From contig CM060880.1 of NCBI GenBank assembly GCA_030762935.1, positions 15,865,001 to 15,929,000 of the forward strand: 64,000 nucleotides of DNA, written 5' to 3'. Every line of letters begins with the position of its first letter. The first letter of the stretch is position 1. This DNA is from Hymenopus coronatus. Lineage: Eukaryota; Arthropoda; Insecta; Mantodea; Hymenopodidae. The notes under the pieces are model-generated. The model was not told where the DNA came from. It saw only the letters and a program-made list of their open reading frames with translations, and ran no database searches. The position numbers and the translations under genes were made by a program. Shown here piece after piece: positions 24,901 through 35,316 of this stretch.

Positions 24901-27900
24901 TAACAAACTTGGTATTTTAGTTCAGTATCTTCAAAGGATGCAACATGAAGATTTTCAAGAAAATTTCTCCACTCCCAGCCGCCCTTTATATGGAACATTT
25001 TTCGAAAATTTTTATCTTCTCAAAAATGGCTCTAATGGTTTTGATTAAAATATCATATGCTTAATGCATTTTAATGGTAAATGAAATGTATATCTATAAT
25101 TTTGTGGAAATACCCTCTTAAGACCTTCATTCTGGATTTTTTGTTTAACTGGTCAACTATAAGAAATAGACAAAAGCTTGCCACTCAAAAAATGTATATC
25201 TTGTTAAAACTCACAATTTATGCGTATACATTTTTCTTGTAGAGTTAACCGTTTCGGTGACATTTATGTTGTTGGTTTCAATTTTAAGCTACTTAAAATT
25301 TTCTCAAACAGGAAGACATCTTGTTTTACATTCCTCTTGTTTACTCCTAAGCAAGCAAAGAACTAAATTTCAATTGTTTCATATAGCAACCAGTTTTTAA
25401 AAGATTTGAGTTCCTTTAGCTTACTGCATTCTCTTATTTCCCTTCTACTTACAAGGAAGCAAGTAATATAGCCAATTCTGTTAGTGTTTATCTCAATTAG
25501 CAAGAAGTAAACAAGAGAGTAATCTTTCTTAAGAAAAATGTGTTTGCAGAACAGCTAGAGGAAGTCATGTGAATGGAACATATCCGATTTTTAGAAAAAG
25601 TCCTTGTGTGCCTGCCCTTTATATGAAAGAATTTTTTAATTTTCCAAAACTGGAGAACAATTTAATTAAACTGCTGTATATTCAATATTTGCATCACCAA
25701 TAAAATGTATATCTTGGATTTCTTGGGAATATCCTGTGAAGTCCTGTTCAATTCTGAAAGACTTTAGCATAACTATAAACCATAAGAGATATGAAAACTT
25801 ATTACACAAAAAATATTCTTTGAATTCTTATAAATTCCTGTTTCTTTTGTTTTACTCTTGGCCATGCAAAACACCAAATTTTAATCACCTAACAACCAAC
25901 TTTTAAAATATTTGACTATTGCTTTAGCCTAGTGCACTCCCTAAAGTAATAAAGGAACTGGGAACTAAGTAATAAAGCCATTTCTGCTAATGTTTATCTC
26001 GATTAGCATAAAGTAGATAAAAAAATAAAGTTTTTGTAAGAATAGTTTGTTATAGAATAGGTAGAGGAAATTATGTGAATGAAACACTATAGCTTTTTAA
26101 AGCATTGGCAGTAAATAATTTATTGCTTGAAAATAAACTTGAGCACAGTTGAAAAGTGTATTTCTATGTTCAGTGTTGAAAATGACAGTCTATTTAATTC
26201 ACTGAACATGTAATTGAAATGGAGTACTCCATTCTTCTAATGGTTACATTCCAATGTTCAAAATTGTTAGCTGATGAGAAATGAAAATTTGAGTGAAACC
26301 AAATGTAAATATTATTGTTTCAGGTTGCTACAAGATCACCACAGTTTTTAGTCATGCGCAGAGTGTTGTGGTGTGCGCGGGCTGCTCGACGATCTTGTGC
26401 CAGCCAACAGGTGGTAGGGCGAGACTCACAGAAGGTAAATGTCGTCCTTGGTGTGAAATGGATCCCTATGTTAGCTTGTCAGTATTTGGATTGTGTTAAC
26501 ATTCTATTGAATGAATTTAATTACCTTGTAATGACTAGGAAAAAAGTAAACCTAAAAACTCAGTTTCCTTAATAAAGTCAAAGAAATCATAGTTAAATAC
26601 TTCCTTACTTAAAAGAAAACAAACAAATATTAACCCGTTGAACTATTTGATATTGAACATTATCTACACTTAGGCGAAGAATTTATAAATTCTGAAACCT
26701 CTTCATGTGTTCTGAAACAAAGACACTAGAAATAATAAATTTAAGATACCCTACCAATGAATGGCTGGTATGTTTATACTGATGGTTCCTGCTTACCAAA
26801 TAAGTGGTACTGGCGCAGGTGCAATATGCCCTCTCTTCTCTTTCTACAAACTTTCTACAAAAGATTAAGTTTAAATATCACAAATTTTGACGGAGAGATT
26901 TCGGCAATACTCTTGCAAAACCTACTATATCATGTAAATAAATTTGAAAAAGTTGTATTATCTGACTCTGAAGCAGCTATTATATCCATAACATCTTATG
27001 TAACACCTAATAACATAAATATTGCAGAATGCCGCAAAATCATAAAACAACTAATTAATATAAATAAAAGATTAATATTTGAACGGATACCAGCACATTG
27101 TGGAATACAGTGTAATGAAACAGCTGACTTTCTAGCCAAGAAAGGTAGTAAAATTACATCAAATTCATCTGATCCAATAAGTTATCACTGTATCAAAAGA
27201 ATCATTATATCAATGAAGAAGATAATGTATTACAAAGAAAAGGAAAAACATGGGCAAATTTGTGTAATAACACGACTAGAATCACTACATTTTAGACTAC
27301 CAACAGGCCATGACTGTCTCAGTAAATATTTATTGAGGATTGGTATAGTGAGATCTCCTCTGTGTCCGTCGCCCTCCATGGTGTAATGGTTACCATGCTA
27401 ACTTCATATACCCAAGGTCACGGGTTCAAACCCGGCGGAGGACGATGGATTTTTTTGGGCGTAAAAATCCTTAGCATGGCTTCCTTCGGAAGGGAAGTAA
27501 AGCTGTGGGTCCCGTGTCGTAGATTTACGACACATAAAAGAACCTCAAGTCTGATAAGAGAGGCCTCTGAGCAAAATTAAGCGATCTTTCACGCCCAATA
27601 TAGAATGGGACGCTGAGAACCAAAGCAGTTAAAGAGCGTCCATAAATAACAGGCCATTTCATTTTCATTTCCTCTGTGTCCTTTCTGTACACTTAAAGAA
27701 GATATGGAAACCACCTACTCAGCTGCCCAACCTTTAGTCAACATGATAATATGACATCAAAATACTGGAATGCAAGAGAGTGAATGGCTTCACTGCCAAC
27801 TGCTCAACATTAGATACCAACCAACCAACATTCTATTGCAATATCCATGTTTTTGTCCTTAATAAGAGGAGGCCTGCAAACCAAAGGGCTTATTTGCTGA

Positions 27901-30900
27901 ACCAACAATCCTATGCAGTCAAAAACTTAAGTAAATTGTGCAGAAAATCAGAGTAACAAGATTGTCATGTTGCACCTGCTAGTTGATATCTGTTAATGCT
28001 TTGTTTAATGATGCTTTAAACAAAATCATTTGTGAAGCATAGATATTAATATAAGAACAAACTGCTATTATCTGTTATCCTACTTGACTGGTGATGTAAA
28101 CCAATCAGAATGTCTTCCACAAATGCACGTGTACACACCATGTGGTGCTAAGCTGCTTCGTCTGCCGTACAATTGTGAAACCGCATACCTACGTTTGGCG
28201 GGTACCTACTTTCACTGTACACAGGTAATGATTAACTCTATTAAATGTACAATAAATTAAAAAAATACAACAAAACAAGTGGGCGAGTCATATATTCAAT
28301 ACAAAATTTATAAAGTTCTCCCATAAAATTATAAAATGCGGATTTGTTGTTTTGAAAATTTGCTGAAGTCTTGCATACGTTTATCACAGCACATTTCTTT
28401 AATGTAGTGCCATATTGCAACAACTTATCCAGAAGTTAACCTCAAGTTGGAATGGTCCCACTCCTTTAAGAATACAAGTAATCTGCTGCTTCAAATGAAC
28501 TGACTGAACCATCACAGAGATTGATATTTGTCGGCAAATGACAATACCCACCATTCCTGCCAAATCTCACTCTGTTTGCTCTTTCCAAACAATGTGATAC
28601 ATATTCACACATTTTTGGTGTTCACTTGTTGAAAAAACTGGTTACAGAAAATTTTGCATCTCGGCTAATTTAAAAGCTTTGCACGCTTTATGCTGCTTTC
28701 AGGAACACCAGCAAATTCCACCATTAAGCTAATAGTATTGTTTAATGAAAAAGGGATATTTTGACAAAGCTTTTTAAAACTTTACAAGGAATATTTCTTT
28801 CCTTGTGATGTTTCTGCCATTACTTGCTAACTAGAAGGAGCAGTTGAATTGCACAATGGATATGCATTGTTATAATATAAACAAATAATGATTAAATGAT
28901 CAGTAATTGTGTTCCTTAATCATTCATACTATATTAGACAATACTGCATAGAAGCCCGCCTGGGTAGTGTGTTGGTAGCGTGTCTGCTTCACATTCAACA
29001 GGTCGTAAGTTCGAATCTTGCTTAGGGCGAGTTACCCAAATAAGGTTTTTTAGGGGTTTTTCCTTATCCTGAGAAGACAAATGTCAAGTAACTTTAAGCT
29101 CCATGGACCCCGAGATCATTTGAGCATCATTAACCAATTGCATTCATCATCCGATATTGACCAACCAGGTTAAAGGATGTTAAACTAAAAAAAAAAATAC
29201 AGCATAGAGTAATACAATATTTCTGTACCCACTCGGCAATTTAAGAGGAACTATTTTGTTATGGAGAAAAGCAGTATAACGTTCAGCAACCAATCATAGC
29301 CATTGCAACCTGTTTTTGTTTAGATTACTGGTGAAGTAAGGCTGAACGGAAAATAAGATTATTGCTACATTGTATTTGTACGTTATTTTCAGAATGTTTG
29401 TCCTCTGTGGCTATGGATATAACTTTTTGTCTGTTAACCAAAACTCTTAATGTCACCAGCAATAAATATAGGAACATACGAAAGCATTGCATATTACCCA
29501 AAATATTTATATTGGCAGAATTTCCCAAAATATACACCTTGTGAGGTTCTCTGGAACTAGAAACAGTCTTTTTATATTGAGGTGTATTTATACATGCACA
29601 AATTTTGTTTTTGTTTTCTCAACCCAAAAAAATGGTTTCGTGGTTTTGCATGGTTTTGATTAAAATGTTGTATTTTTAATGCATTGACATGGGAAATAAA
29701 ATTTGTATGCTGAACTCTTTGTTTGAAATTTGTATGAGGAAATCTTAGAAAAATAACACACAAACTTGCTTCAGCAAAATGTCTTAGAGCTCATTAAAAT
29801 AAAGTTTGTCATACTCCTTCATAGTGTTAGCCATTTTTGAAATATGTATTTCATGTTAAGGTGACCTTTCCATAGTCCCCTAACAGGAGTGGATGAAACA
29901 TTGATTCCTGCTTCCCCCACCCCCTCTTGCTTTTCATGACTTTGTTACCATTAAAAATGTATAAAATGGATTGAAGAATCACTTTATGTAAATTGTATAA
30001 TATATATTATGTGAATTTTTCAATAAAGACTATAGCTTGAATGTATCACATATTTTTCAAAACTGAATTAGGCATAGTTTTTGTACTAATTGAGAAAAAT
30101 GGAAACTGCTATGTTTGTGCATGACATGTAGATGGATGTGATAAATAGTTTTTGGCCAGCGAATGTTAGATGTTAATGACAAATCTACTCAGTAGATCAG
30201 TTTAAGCAAAGAAACAAAGCATATTATTGATATTCCTGCTTCATTTTAGTTTTGGGTTTCTTGGGTAGCAGTACTTGTGCCATGGTTTTAAGTTATCCCG
30301 AGTTTGAAGGTTTTTGCCAGAAAATAACTAAGTAATGGATGTAATTAGAAAATCCTCCCAGCAATACTTTTTCCCTTTTTATTAAGCACAGAGCTTATCT
30401 CTTGCTTGGAAACATACAATTTTGCTTTTTGCATATCTCGATAAGTGTCTTTGCATTAGAAAGAACAACAATGTATCGTTAAAATGGTTTGATTTGGATT
30501 GGCATTGTTGCAGCTAGAACATGCTAACAAGGCAAGCAAAGCTGTCAAAAGTGCATGTTTATCATGCAAAGCCTTGTCTTTGGCTCGCAAACAGTAGTGC
30601 AAACTTGGAAATTCATCTACAGAGATTGAAATGGCCTTCCGTATGAGTTATTGCATAACACACAAAAGTAGACAGCTAATATTAAACATTATGCAGTTTT
30701 TTCATTTCCTAAAGGTAATGAAAGTGGAAGTTTTGATTGCTACAGATAACTTCAGAGCATAACCATAAGAAAGCTGTTTGTTCTGCTGCACCTTGTTAAT
30801 TCAATACTCCACTCCTGTGTTATGGAAAGGGTGCAGCTCAATTTACAAATCAATCTATTGATTAGTACCCTTTGTACAGTTTTAGCAGTTGCAGTTCTAA

Positions 30901-31346
30901 GCTGTATTACTTAACCTTATGTTGTACATTTGATAGATGAAAATTGCAATCTTACATAAAGTTTAAAAACTCTGGATTATTATTGGTTATGACTATTATC
31001 AAATGCTGTAAAATGATTTTGGATTTAAGTATAGATTATGTTTTATGAAGGTATTTGAATGATTGAATCTGGGATATCGGTGGTCTTGAAATGCTTTTGA
31101 AAATGTAGGTATGAATTAGACAATTTCAGGACTCTCCTAGTAAATTAGGATATTGATCAGTATATTCTAAAGCGTTCTGTCTATGTAATTTTGTTGGTGT
31201 TTATGTTTATTTAAAGTCTTTAATTTGGATATTCCACCTTTTGCCACCATATTTTTACTCCCATTTACAGTTAGAGTTGAATGTTTTGATTGAAGTGCTG
31301 GATTTTGTTTGTTTCAGGATGTTCGTTTAGGAGAAAACAGCATTAA
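15950..31346 (+). CDS. RpS27: RpS27, 40S ribosomal protein eS27 (whole gene, four exons)
   Basis: This gene encodes a zinc-binding protein of the small ribosomal subunit. The coding parts 15950-15955, 23923-24031, 26324-26434 and 31318-31346 total 255 bases, which is 84 residues plus a stop and the normal family length. Splice phases agree throughout (0, 1, 1) and all introns are GT-AG. The zinc ribbon is complete, with CPGC at residues 37-40 and CAGC at 56-59. The protein starts [20 protein letters not shown] and ends CSFRRKQH, as in other animals. Introns of about 8.0, 2.3 and 4.9 kb are unusually long for a ribosomal protein gene and hold family A copies, an inverted-repeat element, SINEs and a LINE. 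I see no in-frame damage, so this is the functional copy and not a retropseudogene. Confidence 0.95.
15967..17182. other. Start of RpS27 intron 1, unassigned
   Basis: Short open frames at 16086-16346 and 16648-16905 show no motif I can name. They could be further pieces of the degraded hAT copy upstream, but the similarity is too weak to claim. Confidence 0.35.
17183..17515 (+). mobile_element. Short inverted-repeat element (family B), copy 1
   Basis: The left end is TTAGTGATCCCTGACAG. The right end, read in reverse, is ATTGTGATCCCTGACAT. The same ends and the internal block AACATTGAGGAATGTTTGTT recur in a second copy at 32345-32925. It has no coding capacity and looks like a MITE. The outer boundary and target duplication are not certain. 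Confidence 0.7.
17516..19494. other. RpS27 intron 1, mostly unassigned
   Basis: The only structure noted is a 60-bp block at about 18235-18297 (minus strand) with internal GTAGCTTAAAGCCCTCAA-type repetition, which resembles 62712-62775. Confidence 0.4.
19495..19545 (-). repeat. Family A fragment, minus orientation
   Basis: GGATCTACATTCTCTATGTA and TTTTATCTATCTCTTACG match the reverse of the family A central block. It is joined directly to a plus-oriented piece. Confidence 0.6.
19546..19692 (+). repeat. Family A fragment, plus orientation
   Basis: It runs from ATTTTGATTAAAATGTCGC through GGGAAGAGCCTCTGAAGACC to GGTAAACCATAAGAGACAAA, then switches into an inverted copy. Confidence 0.7.
19690..20345 (-). 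repeat. Family A copy, minus orientation, left end missing
   Basis: It starts with AAAAATCTGATGTATGTCAT and continues through the reverse central blocks to TTGGAAGATACTATGTTTAA. The outer part with the CA tract and hairpin is absent. Confidence 0.75.
20346..20550 (+). repeat. Family A right-end fragment, plus orientation
   Basis: CTTTTATAAGATTTGACTAA through GGAACACGTCAGATTTTGG. It forms a head-to-head foldback with the preceding minus copy. Confidence 0.7.
20551..22267. other. RpS27 intron 1, unassigned
   Basis: No exon or element recognised. There are low-complexity A/C runs near 20750-20785. Confidence 0.4.
22268..22528 (+). mobile_element. tRNA-derived SINE (SINE-1), old copy
   Basis: It has a degraded tRNA-like head (CCTCCCATGGTAACC, then CACAGTTCAATCCTGG as B-box remnant). 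The diagnostic SINE-1 body follows: AAAATCCTTAGCATGGCTT, GCGGCATACAAAAGA and GTCCATAAATAG. Confidence 0.75.
22529..23922. other. RpS27 intron 1, A-rich stretch
   Basis: The plus strand at 23130-23550 is strongly purine/A-rich, with loose repetition of AAATGCAA-like words. It produces long but compositionally driven minus-strand frames. No gene evidence. Confidence 0.4.
23923..24031 (+). CDS. RpS27: RpS27 exon 2
   Basis: The acceptor TTTTTCCTTTTTACAG precedes [18 protein letters not shown]. The exon ends after the first zinc-ligand pair begins (VKCPG) at donor GTAAGG, in phase 1. Confidence 0.95.
24032..24587. other. RpS27 intron 2, unassigned start
   Basis: Nothing recognised before the family A cluster. 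Confidence 0.4.
24588..24690 (+). repeat. Family A left-end fragment
   Basis: TTTTCTCTACATACTCTGTA, then the GTGTATAGAGAAGGTATTG hairpin half and the CCAAGATTTCACTGAAAAT block. Confidence 0.75.
24755..25592 (+). repeat. Family A copy
   Basis: It begins at the TATTGTATTCCACCC block and includes all central blocks. It ends with GGAACATATCCGATTTTTAG. It follows a left-end fragment in the same orientation. Confidence 0.75.
25593..26090 (+). repeat. Family A copy, diverged, adjoining the previous one
   Basis: CTTGGATTTCTTGGGAATATCC, AACTATAAACCATAAGAGAT and TTTATCTCGATTAGCATAAA mark a third, more degraded unit in tandem within RpS27 intron 2. Confidence 0.65.
26324..26434 (+). CDS. RpS27: RpS27 exon 3
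   Basis: The acceptor ATTATTGTTTCAG is followed by [20 protein letters not shown], which carries the remaining zinc ligands. The exon ends at RLTEG with donor GTAAAT, in phase 1. Confidence 0.95.
27356..27367. repeat. Left target-site duplication of SINE-1
   Basis: TCCTCTGTGTCC, repeated exactly at 27670-27681. Confidence 0.85.
27368..27669 (+). mobile_element. tRNA-derived SINE (SINE-1), best-preserved copy
   Basis: The tRNA-like head carries an A box (TGGTGTAATGG) and a B box (GGGTTCAAACCC). The body has AAAATCCTTAGCATGGCTTC, CGTAGATTTACGACAC and ACCTCAAGTCTGATAAGAG, ending ATTTCATTTTCATT. Exact 12-bp duplications flank it, as expected of LINE-mediated insertion. The head is promoter-like only; I do not interpret it as a functional tRNA gene. 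Confidence 0.9.
27670..27681. repeat. Right target-site duplication of SINE-1
   Basis: TCCTCTGTGTCC, identical to 27356-27367. Confidence 0.85.
27831..28948. other. RpS27 intron 3, unassigned
   Basis: No exon or repeat recognised. Confidence 0.4.
28949..29200 (+). mobile_element. tRNA-derived SINE, second family (SINE-2)
   Basis: The head has an A-box-like TGGGTAGTGTGTTGGTAG and a B-box-like AGTTCGAATC. The body reads TCCATGGACCCCGAGATCAT and GGATGTTAAACT and ends in an A run. The reverse of the same tail occurs at 46985-47130. Confidence 0.75.
29575..29865 (+). repeat. Ancient family A fragment
   Basis: TTTTGATTAAAATGTTGTAT, GACATGGGAAATAAAATTTG and a GTTAGCCATTTTTGAAATAT block match the family A centre with many substitutions. 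Confidence 0.5.
29866..31317. other. RpS27 intron 3, last part, unassigned
   Basis: AT-rich and without recognisable features up to the acceptor TTTTGTTTGTTTCAG at 31303-31317. Confidence 0.45.
31318..31346 (+). CDS. RpS27: RpS27 exon 4 coding part
   Basis: Encodes the last nine residues, GCSFRRKQH, with the glycine split across the intron, followed by TAA. Confidence 0.95.
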
Positions 31347-31471
31347 AATTGCCCATGATGGAGCCGGTTGAGAAAGCTTGGGATATGGTGTTCGATCGGT
31401 ATTGAGAGTGTTCATAAAGAGGATACAACATTGTTTCATTTTTTAATACTGTAATTGATATTTTATGAGTT

Positions 31472-31477
31472 AATAAA
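31472..31477 (+). terminator. RpS27 polyadenylation signal
   Basis: AATAAA lies 126 bases after the stop codon. A 3' end around 31490-31500 is expected. Confidence 0.75.
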
Positions 31478-31499
31478 GGGCTCATCAAAAGGGAGTTTT

Positions 31500-32070
31500 G
31501 TTTAAGGTCATGTAAATGTCCGTGGCACCATTCCCATTATTTTACTTTGAAGGCTCCAATGGGCAGTGAGTATTTTCATACAGTGCCAAATTCCGTTGAA
31601 TGAGCCGCAGCTGGGAACATTATTTGAGTTTCATACACAGGGATAATGGCTAATTACTTTGGAGTGTTACTAACAGTTAAACTGAAATGGTCAGCCATAA
31701 AAGAACCAAATGTTTTCAGAAAGAAAATAACATCCTATAATATGTAAGGTGATGAATGCCACCATATTTCTGTTAAAATTGATAATTGGCTTTTGGTGCA
31801 AAGAAGACTGATTTTCTTTTTTGTGATTTATAGATTGTTTATTGGAAGAAAACTTGCAACACATTGTTTGACATTTTAAGGTTCTTTTGAAGCATCTCCA
31901 TGTGGGAAGAGAAATGTTGAAATAAATATTTGGTGAGAAAACTGGAAGTGCATCAGAAATTGCAGCAGGATGATTGACAATGAGAATCATTAGTAACTGC
32001 AGTTAATGCTTGCCTTTTCCCATTCCTGATTCCTTGCAGCATTGTTGACCAACATGCTAGCACATCCCTA
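31500..32070. other. Intergenic, unassigned
   Basis: No element or exon recognised between the RpS27 3' end and a diverged family A copy. Confidence 0.4.
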
Positions 32071-32074
32071 TAGT

Positions 32075-32300
32075 AAGTAAAGGAAGTACTCTGTTCTACC
32101 TAAAAATTTGGTATTTAAATTTCACTAGAAATGTATTAAGAGCCATCTGTGAACAGCAAAACTCAAAAATGAAAAGTCCAATAAATATAACATAGTATGC
32201 ATCTTCTAAGGATGCAGATTAAAGCAAAATCTCCTCCGTAAGCCCAAACTAGTTTTTACCTGTAGATTTTTTCATTCTTTTTTGTTTAATGAGCAGATTT
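32075..32300 (+). repeat. Family A left-part fragment, diverged
   Basis: AGTAAAGGAAGTACTCTGTTC, AAAAATTTGGTATTTAAATTTC, ACTCAAAAATGAAAAGTCC and AGGATGCAGATTAAAG correspond to the left third of the family. Confidence 0.55.
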
Positions 32301-32344
32301 AAATATCATGTTTCAACGTATTTCCATAATTCAAGTTGAAGAGA

Positions 32345-32925
32345 TCCATAGTGATCTCTGATAGCTGCGTTACCTCCTGGTCACTCCATCACTTTGTTGC
32401 CTCTTCGTCCTGTCCATTGTTACAGCATCAAACCTGTTGCTTGGCAGGGGCTCTTCTCCTAAATCATCTTCATTGTCATCTTTATCAACAATTTTAATGA
32501 CTTTGGAACAGTGATATGAATAGAACATTTCTGAGCTGGGTTTGTAGCACTTAAGTAAGTTTTTCCAGACCGGTTTCGAAGCCATTTGGGCTTCATTGTC
32601 GATGGTTTCCAACTAATCTACAATGAAGCCTACATGACTTCGAAATCAGTCTGGAAAAAACTATACTTAAGTGTTACAAACCCAACTCGGTAATATTCTA
32701 TTCATCTTTATCATTTTTCTAAAGTCAAAGTTGCTGTCACCATCATCATTGCTTATATTTACAATTACAGTTGAATTACTCAGCGCCAATTGAAACTACA
32801 TTGAGGAATGTTTGTTAAATCTTTCAATAAGAATGACCTCATTGCTTACGTAGCATGAATCTATTGGCAGAGAGGCAGACACTCCTCTTATCAGCTGGCT
32901 GTCAGGGATCACTGTGGATGTCCCC
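32345..32925 (+). mobile_element. Short inverted-repeat element (family B), copy 2, with nested palindrome
   Basis: The ends CCATAGTGATCTCTGATAGC and, in reverse, CCACAGTGATCCCTGACAGC match copy 1 at 17183-17515. So do internal blocks such as ACATTGAGGAATGTTTGTT. It is about 250 bp longer than copy 1 because a palindromic insert sits at 32518-32703. Confidence 0.7.
32518..32703. mobile_element. Palindromic (foldback) insert
   Basis: The left arm, 32518-32600, starts GAATAGAACATTTCTGAGCT. It is mirrored by the right arm, 32617-32703, which in reverse starts GAATAGAATATTACCGAGTT. Both arms share TGGGTTTGTA and CACTTAAGTA. About 16 bp separate the arms, so the DNA or RNA could form a long hairpin. 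Confidence 0.8.
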
Positions 32926-33644
32926 AAGTTTAATTAAGTGTATCATTTATATGAATGACTTTATTTTATTATTTTCTTTCAAATTTTATTAAGGAGTTGT
33001 TTTATATTTGCGCTGTATGTGTTCTGAATAGCTTGCATGAAAAAGAATGTTTAGAACTTTGCCAGTAGTGGTGAAGCAGGGGGAAATAATTAGTGCCATG
33101 GTGATGTATGCAATAGATTTTGTTTCATTTAGTATAGTTGGCTGCCTACAGGGATAATAAGCATACTTCTCTCCAAGAGAAGAAGAAAAAAAAAAAGGAT
33201 GTTTGGTTGCGTCTAATGTATTGATGTTCAAACATAGAAGATATCAAATAAGTATTTTAGACAGTGGAGCACCATAATTAAATTTAAATGTAATGAGTCA
33301 CCTTTTTACACTTTTTGCTCCAACTTTGCCTTTGTTTGGGAAGACCAATTTCAGGGTACTTTAACCCTATCTTCAGTTCCTGGGGATGACTGATGCTACA
33401 TGCAACATGTAGTGTGCAGCTTGGTGTTGTGTTGCCCTCTATTCTTGTCAACAGGATGTCATCATCAACAGCGGGGATCTCAAAATTCATAAGAGTTGTC
33501 TTCTTTGGTGATAAAGATATTTTGGAACTACAAATTTGGGAAAATAATTCAAGGAAGCATGGAAACTGCATTGTTCTTGTGTTGTCAATATTAGCGGTCC
33601 TTATGATGCAGAGCATAACTGAGGGATGTTTTTTTAATTTTTCA
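32926..33644. other. Intergenic, possible degenerate retroelement
   Basis: A minus-strand frame at 33616-33284 contains TLHVACSISHPQELKIGL, faintly like the region after the RT core of Penelope-like proteins. I do not consider this enough for a call. Confidence 0.25.
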
Positions 33645-34134
33645 ACATGTACTATGCATATAGTGTATAGAGAAGGTATTGCATTCCACCCAAAAGTTTG
33701 ATATCAAGATTTCACCAGAAATAGATGTTTTAGGGTTCCTTGTATCCAAAAGAAGCATTTTGAAATAAAGGCCTGTGTGTATCATAGTCTATGAACATGA
33801 CAACAATGAAAAGACGTAAATTACCAAACTTGGTATATAAGATTAGCAAGTTCCAAGGATGCAACACAAAGATTTTGAGGAAAATCCCCCCCACGCCATT
33901 GAAAAATGTTCAAAAATGGCTAACGATTTTGATTAAAATACTGTATTAAAAGCCATTTACATGGCAACTAAATGTATATCTTGAATTTTCTGGGAATAGC
34001 CTCTGAAGACCTTTTTACTGTGCATGAATTTTGAATAACTTAGTAAACCATAAGAGATAGACAAAAAGTTCTACACAATAAATGTAGATTTTGTTAAAGC
34101 ACACAATTTATGTGATATACTTTCTTTCTTTCTT

Positions 34135-34177
<43 letters not shown>

Positions 34178-34465
34178 AGATATTCATTGGTATTAGTTTA
34201 GTTTTAAAATACTTAACTTTTCACATACAAGAAATTTTTCAACTGCTGGCAAGGCAAAGAAATGGAATTTCATCCACAACCAGCTTTTAAAAGATCTGAC
34301 TAGTACTTTAGCCTAGTGTATTCCTTTTATTCGTTTCTGCTTACAAGAAAGCATTTCTGCTAATGTCTATCTTGATTACCGTGAAGTAGATAAAAGCATA
34401 AGCTTTTCAACATTAATTTGTTACAGAGATGTAGAAAAAGTCATGTGAATGGAACACTTCAGAAT
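33645..34465 (+). repeat. Family A copy with a poly-T expansion
   Basis: Both ends are recognisable: ACATGTACTATGCATATAGT with GTATAGAGAAGGTATTGCA on the left, and GGAACACTTCAGAATTTTT on the right. The interior is interrupted by the T run at 34121-34176. Confidence 0.8.
34121..34176. repeat. (TTTC)n/poly-T tract
   Basis: Four to five TTTC units are followed by about 38 uninterrupted T residues, inside a family A copy. Confidence 0.9.
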
Positions 34466-34935
34466 TTTTTTTTTTTAAGCAAGCTGCAACGGCATAGCCA
34501 AAGGAAACTGTAAAGCTAAGAACCCAATGAACCACAGCATTTTCTTACTATGTTGGCTCTGCTGTGCTACAAAAGGGTGCTGGTTTGCCCTATATAAGTG
34601 GGTCACCAAACAGGGTGGGCAGTGGGTAATATGACTTTGAGCAGCACCTTGTGCTTAATGCCTTCCTTATTAATCCAGGGTTACATTAGATATACTTTTT
34701 ACCAGATTCCATAAGTAATTAGAAAGCAAAATATGTGTCAGGATTGAAGCAATAGAGATTAGAAATTCACCTTAAAACATTCACAAATAAAAAATTGCTT
34801 CTGGATCTGTTGCCACATTTCATTGAATTTGATTGATCTCTTTAAAGAGCATGTAAGGAAAAAACCAATCTGCAAGGTGTCAAAATGCAGGTTTTTGATG
34901 TGCTTTTATGCAGCAGAACTGCTTCTGCATATATT

Positions 34936-35170
34936 TAAGGCGACACAGGCAGTTGAGGACATTAACGCATGGACTTATGAATATGAGTTCTACAATTCAA
35001 ATCTTGCCAGGATTAAATTTTCTTCCAGGTTTTCCTCAGTCCTCAACTGGCAAATGTCAAGAAGGTATTCTAATCTTAAAACGTTTCCTTCTCCCATTTC
35101 CTTTTCCACTTTTCATTTCAGATATCACCAGTGCCAAAGCCAATGGCACAATGGAGTAAGAGCAGCTGTC
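34936..35170 (+). mobile_element. Probable degraded tRNA-derived SINE
   Basis: A B-box-like GAGTTCTACAATTCAAATC is followed by TTGCCAGGATTAAATTTTCT, TCCAGGTTTTCCTCAGTCCT and GGCAAATGTCAAGAAGGTA. This order resembles tRNA-type SINEs with a CCGGGATT...TTTTCCCT body. The A box is not clear. Confidence 0.45.
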
Positions 35171-35316
35171 AAACACATTTTAAAAAAAATCTGCTATGAT
35201 ATTGGTTGCAGAACAAAGGGGTTCGTGTGACAGTTCTATGTGCAAAACAGATTTTTACAGGCTGATTGAAACAAACAAACCTAAAGAGAAAGTTTTTAAA
35301 GTTAATTCATTTTTAC

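Larger units (their letters stand above)
26755..27830 (+). pseudogene. LINE ORF2 C-terminal end with RNase H domain, split by a SINE
   Basis: The frame at 26757-27386 encodes a decayed RNase H domain. The acidic positions can be followed: [24 protein letters not shown] and [11 protein letters not shown], with [12 protein letters not shown] between them. A frameshift near 26800 moves the [10 protein letters not shown] segment out of frame. Downstream [20 protein letters not shown] is the usual tail of insect LINE ORF2 proteins with RNase H. A SINE-1 interrupts it at 27368-27669, after which the LINE resumes (TTTCTGTACACTTAAAGAAG) to a stop near 27809. It lies in RpS27 intron 3. Confidence 0.85.

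Noticed and set aside
15920..31480. Box C/D snoRNA genes in the long RpS27 introns, which often host them
   Set aside because: TGATGA-like words occur (for example near 22130 and 26272), but no properly spaced CTGA box with flanking stem was found by eye.
34823..35230. A 135-codon plus-strand frame in front of the membrane gene
   Set aside because: It runs through a SINE-like element and has no conserved motif or splice evidence.
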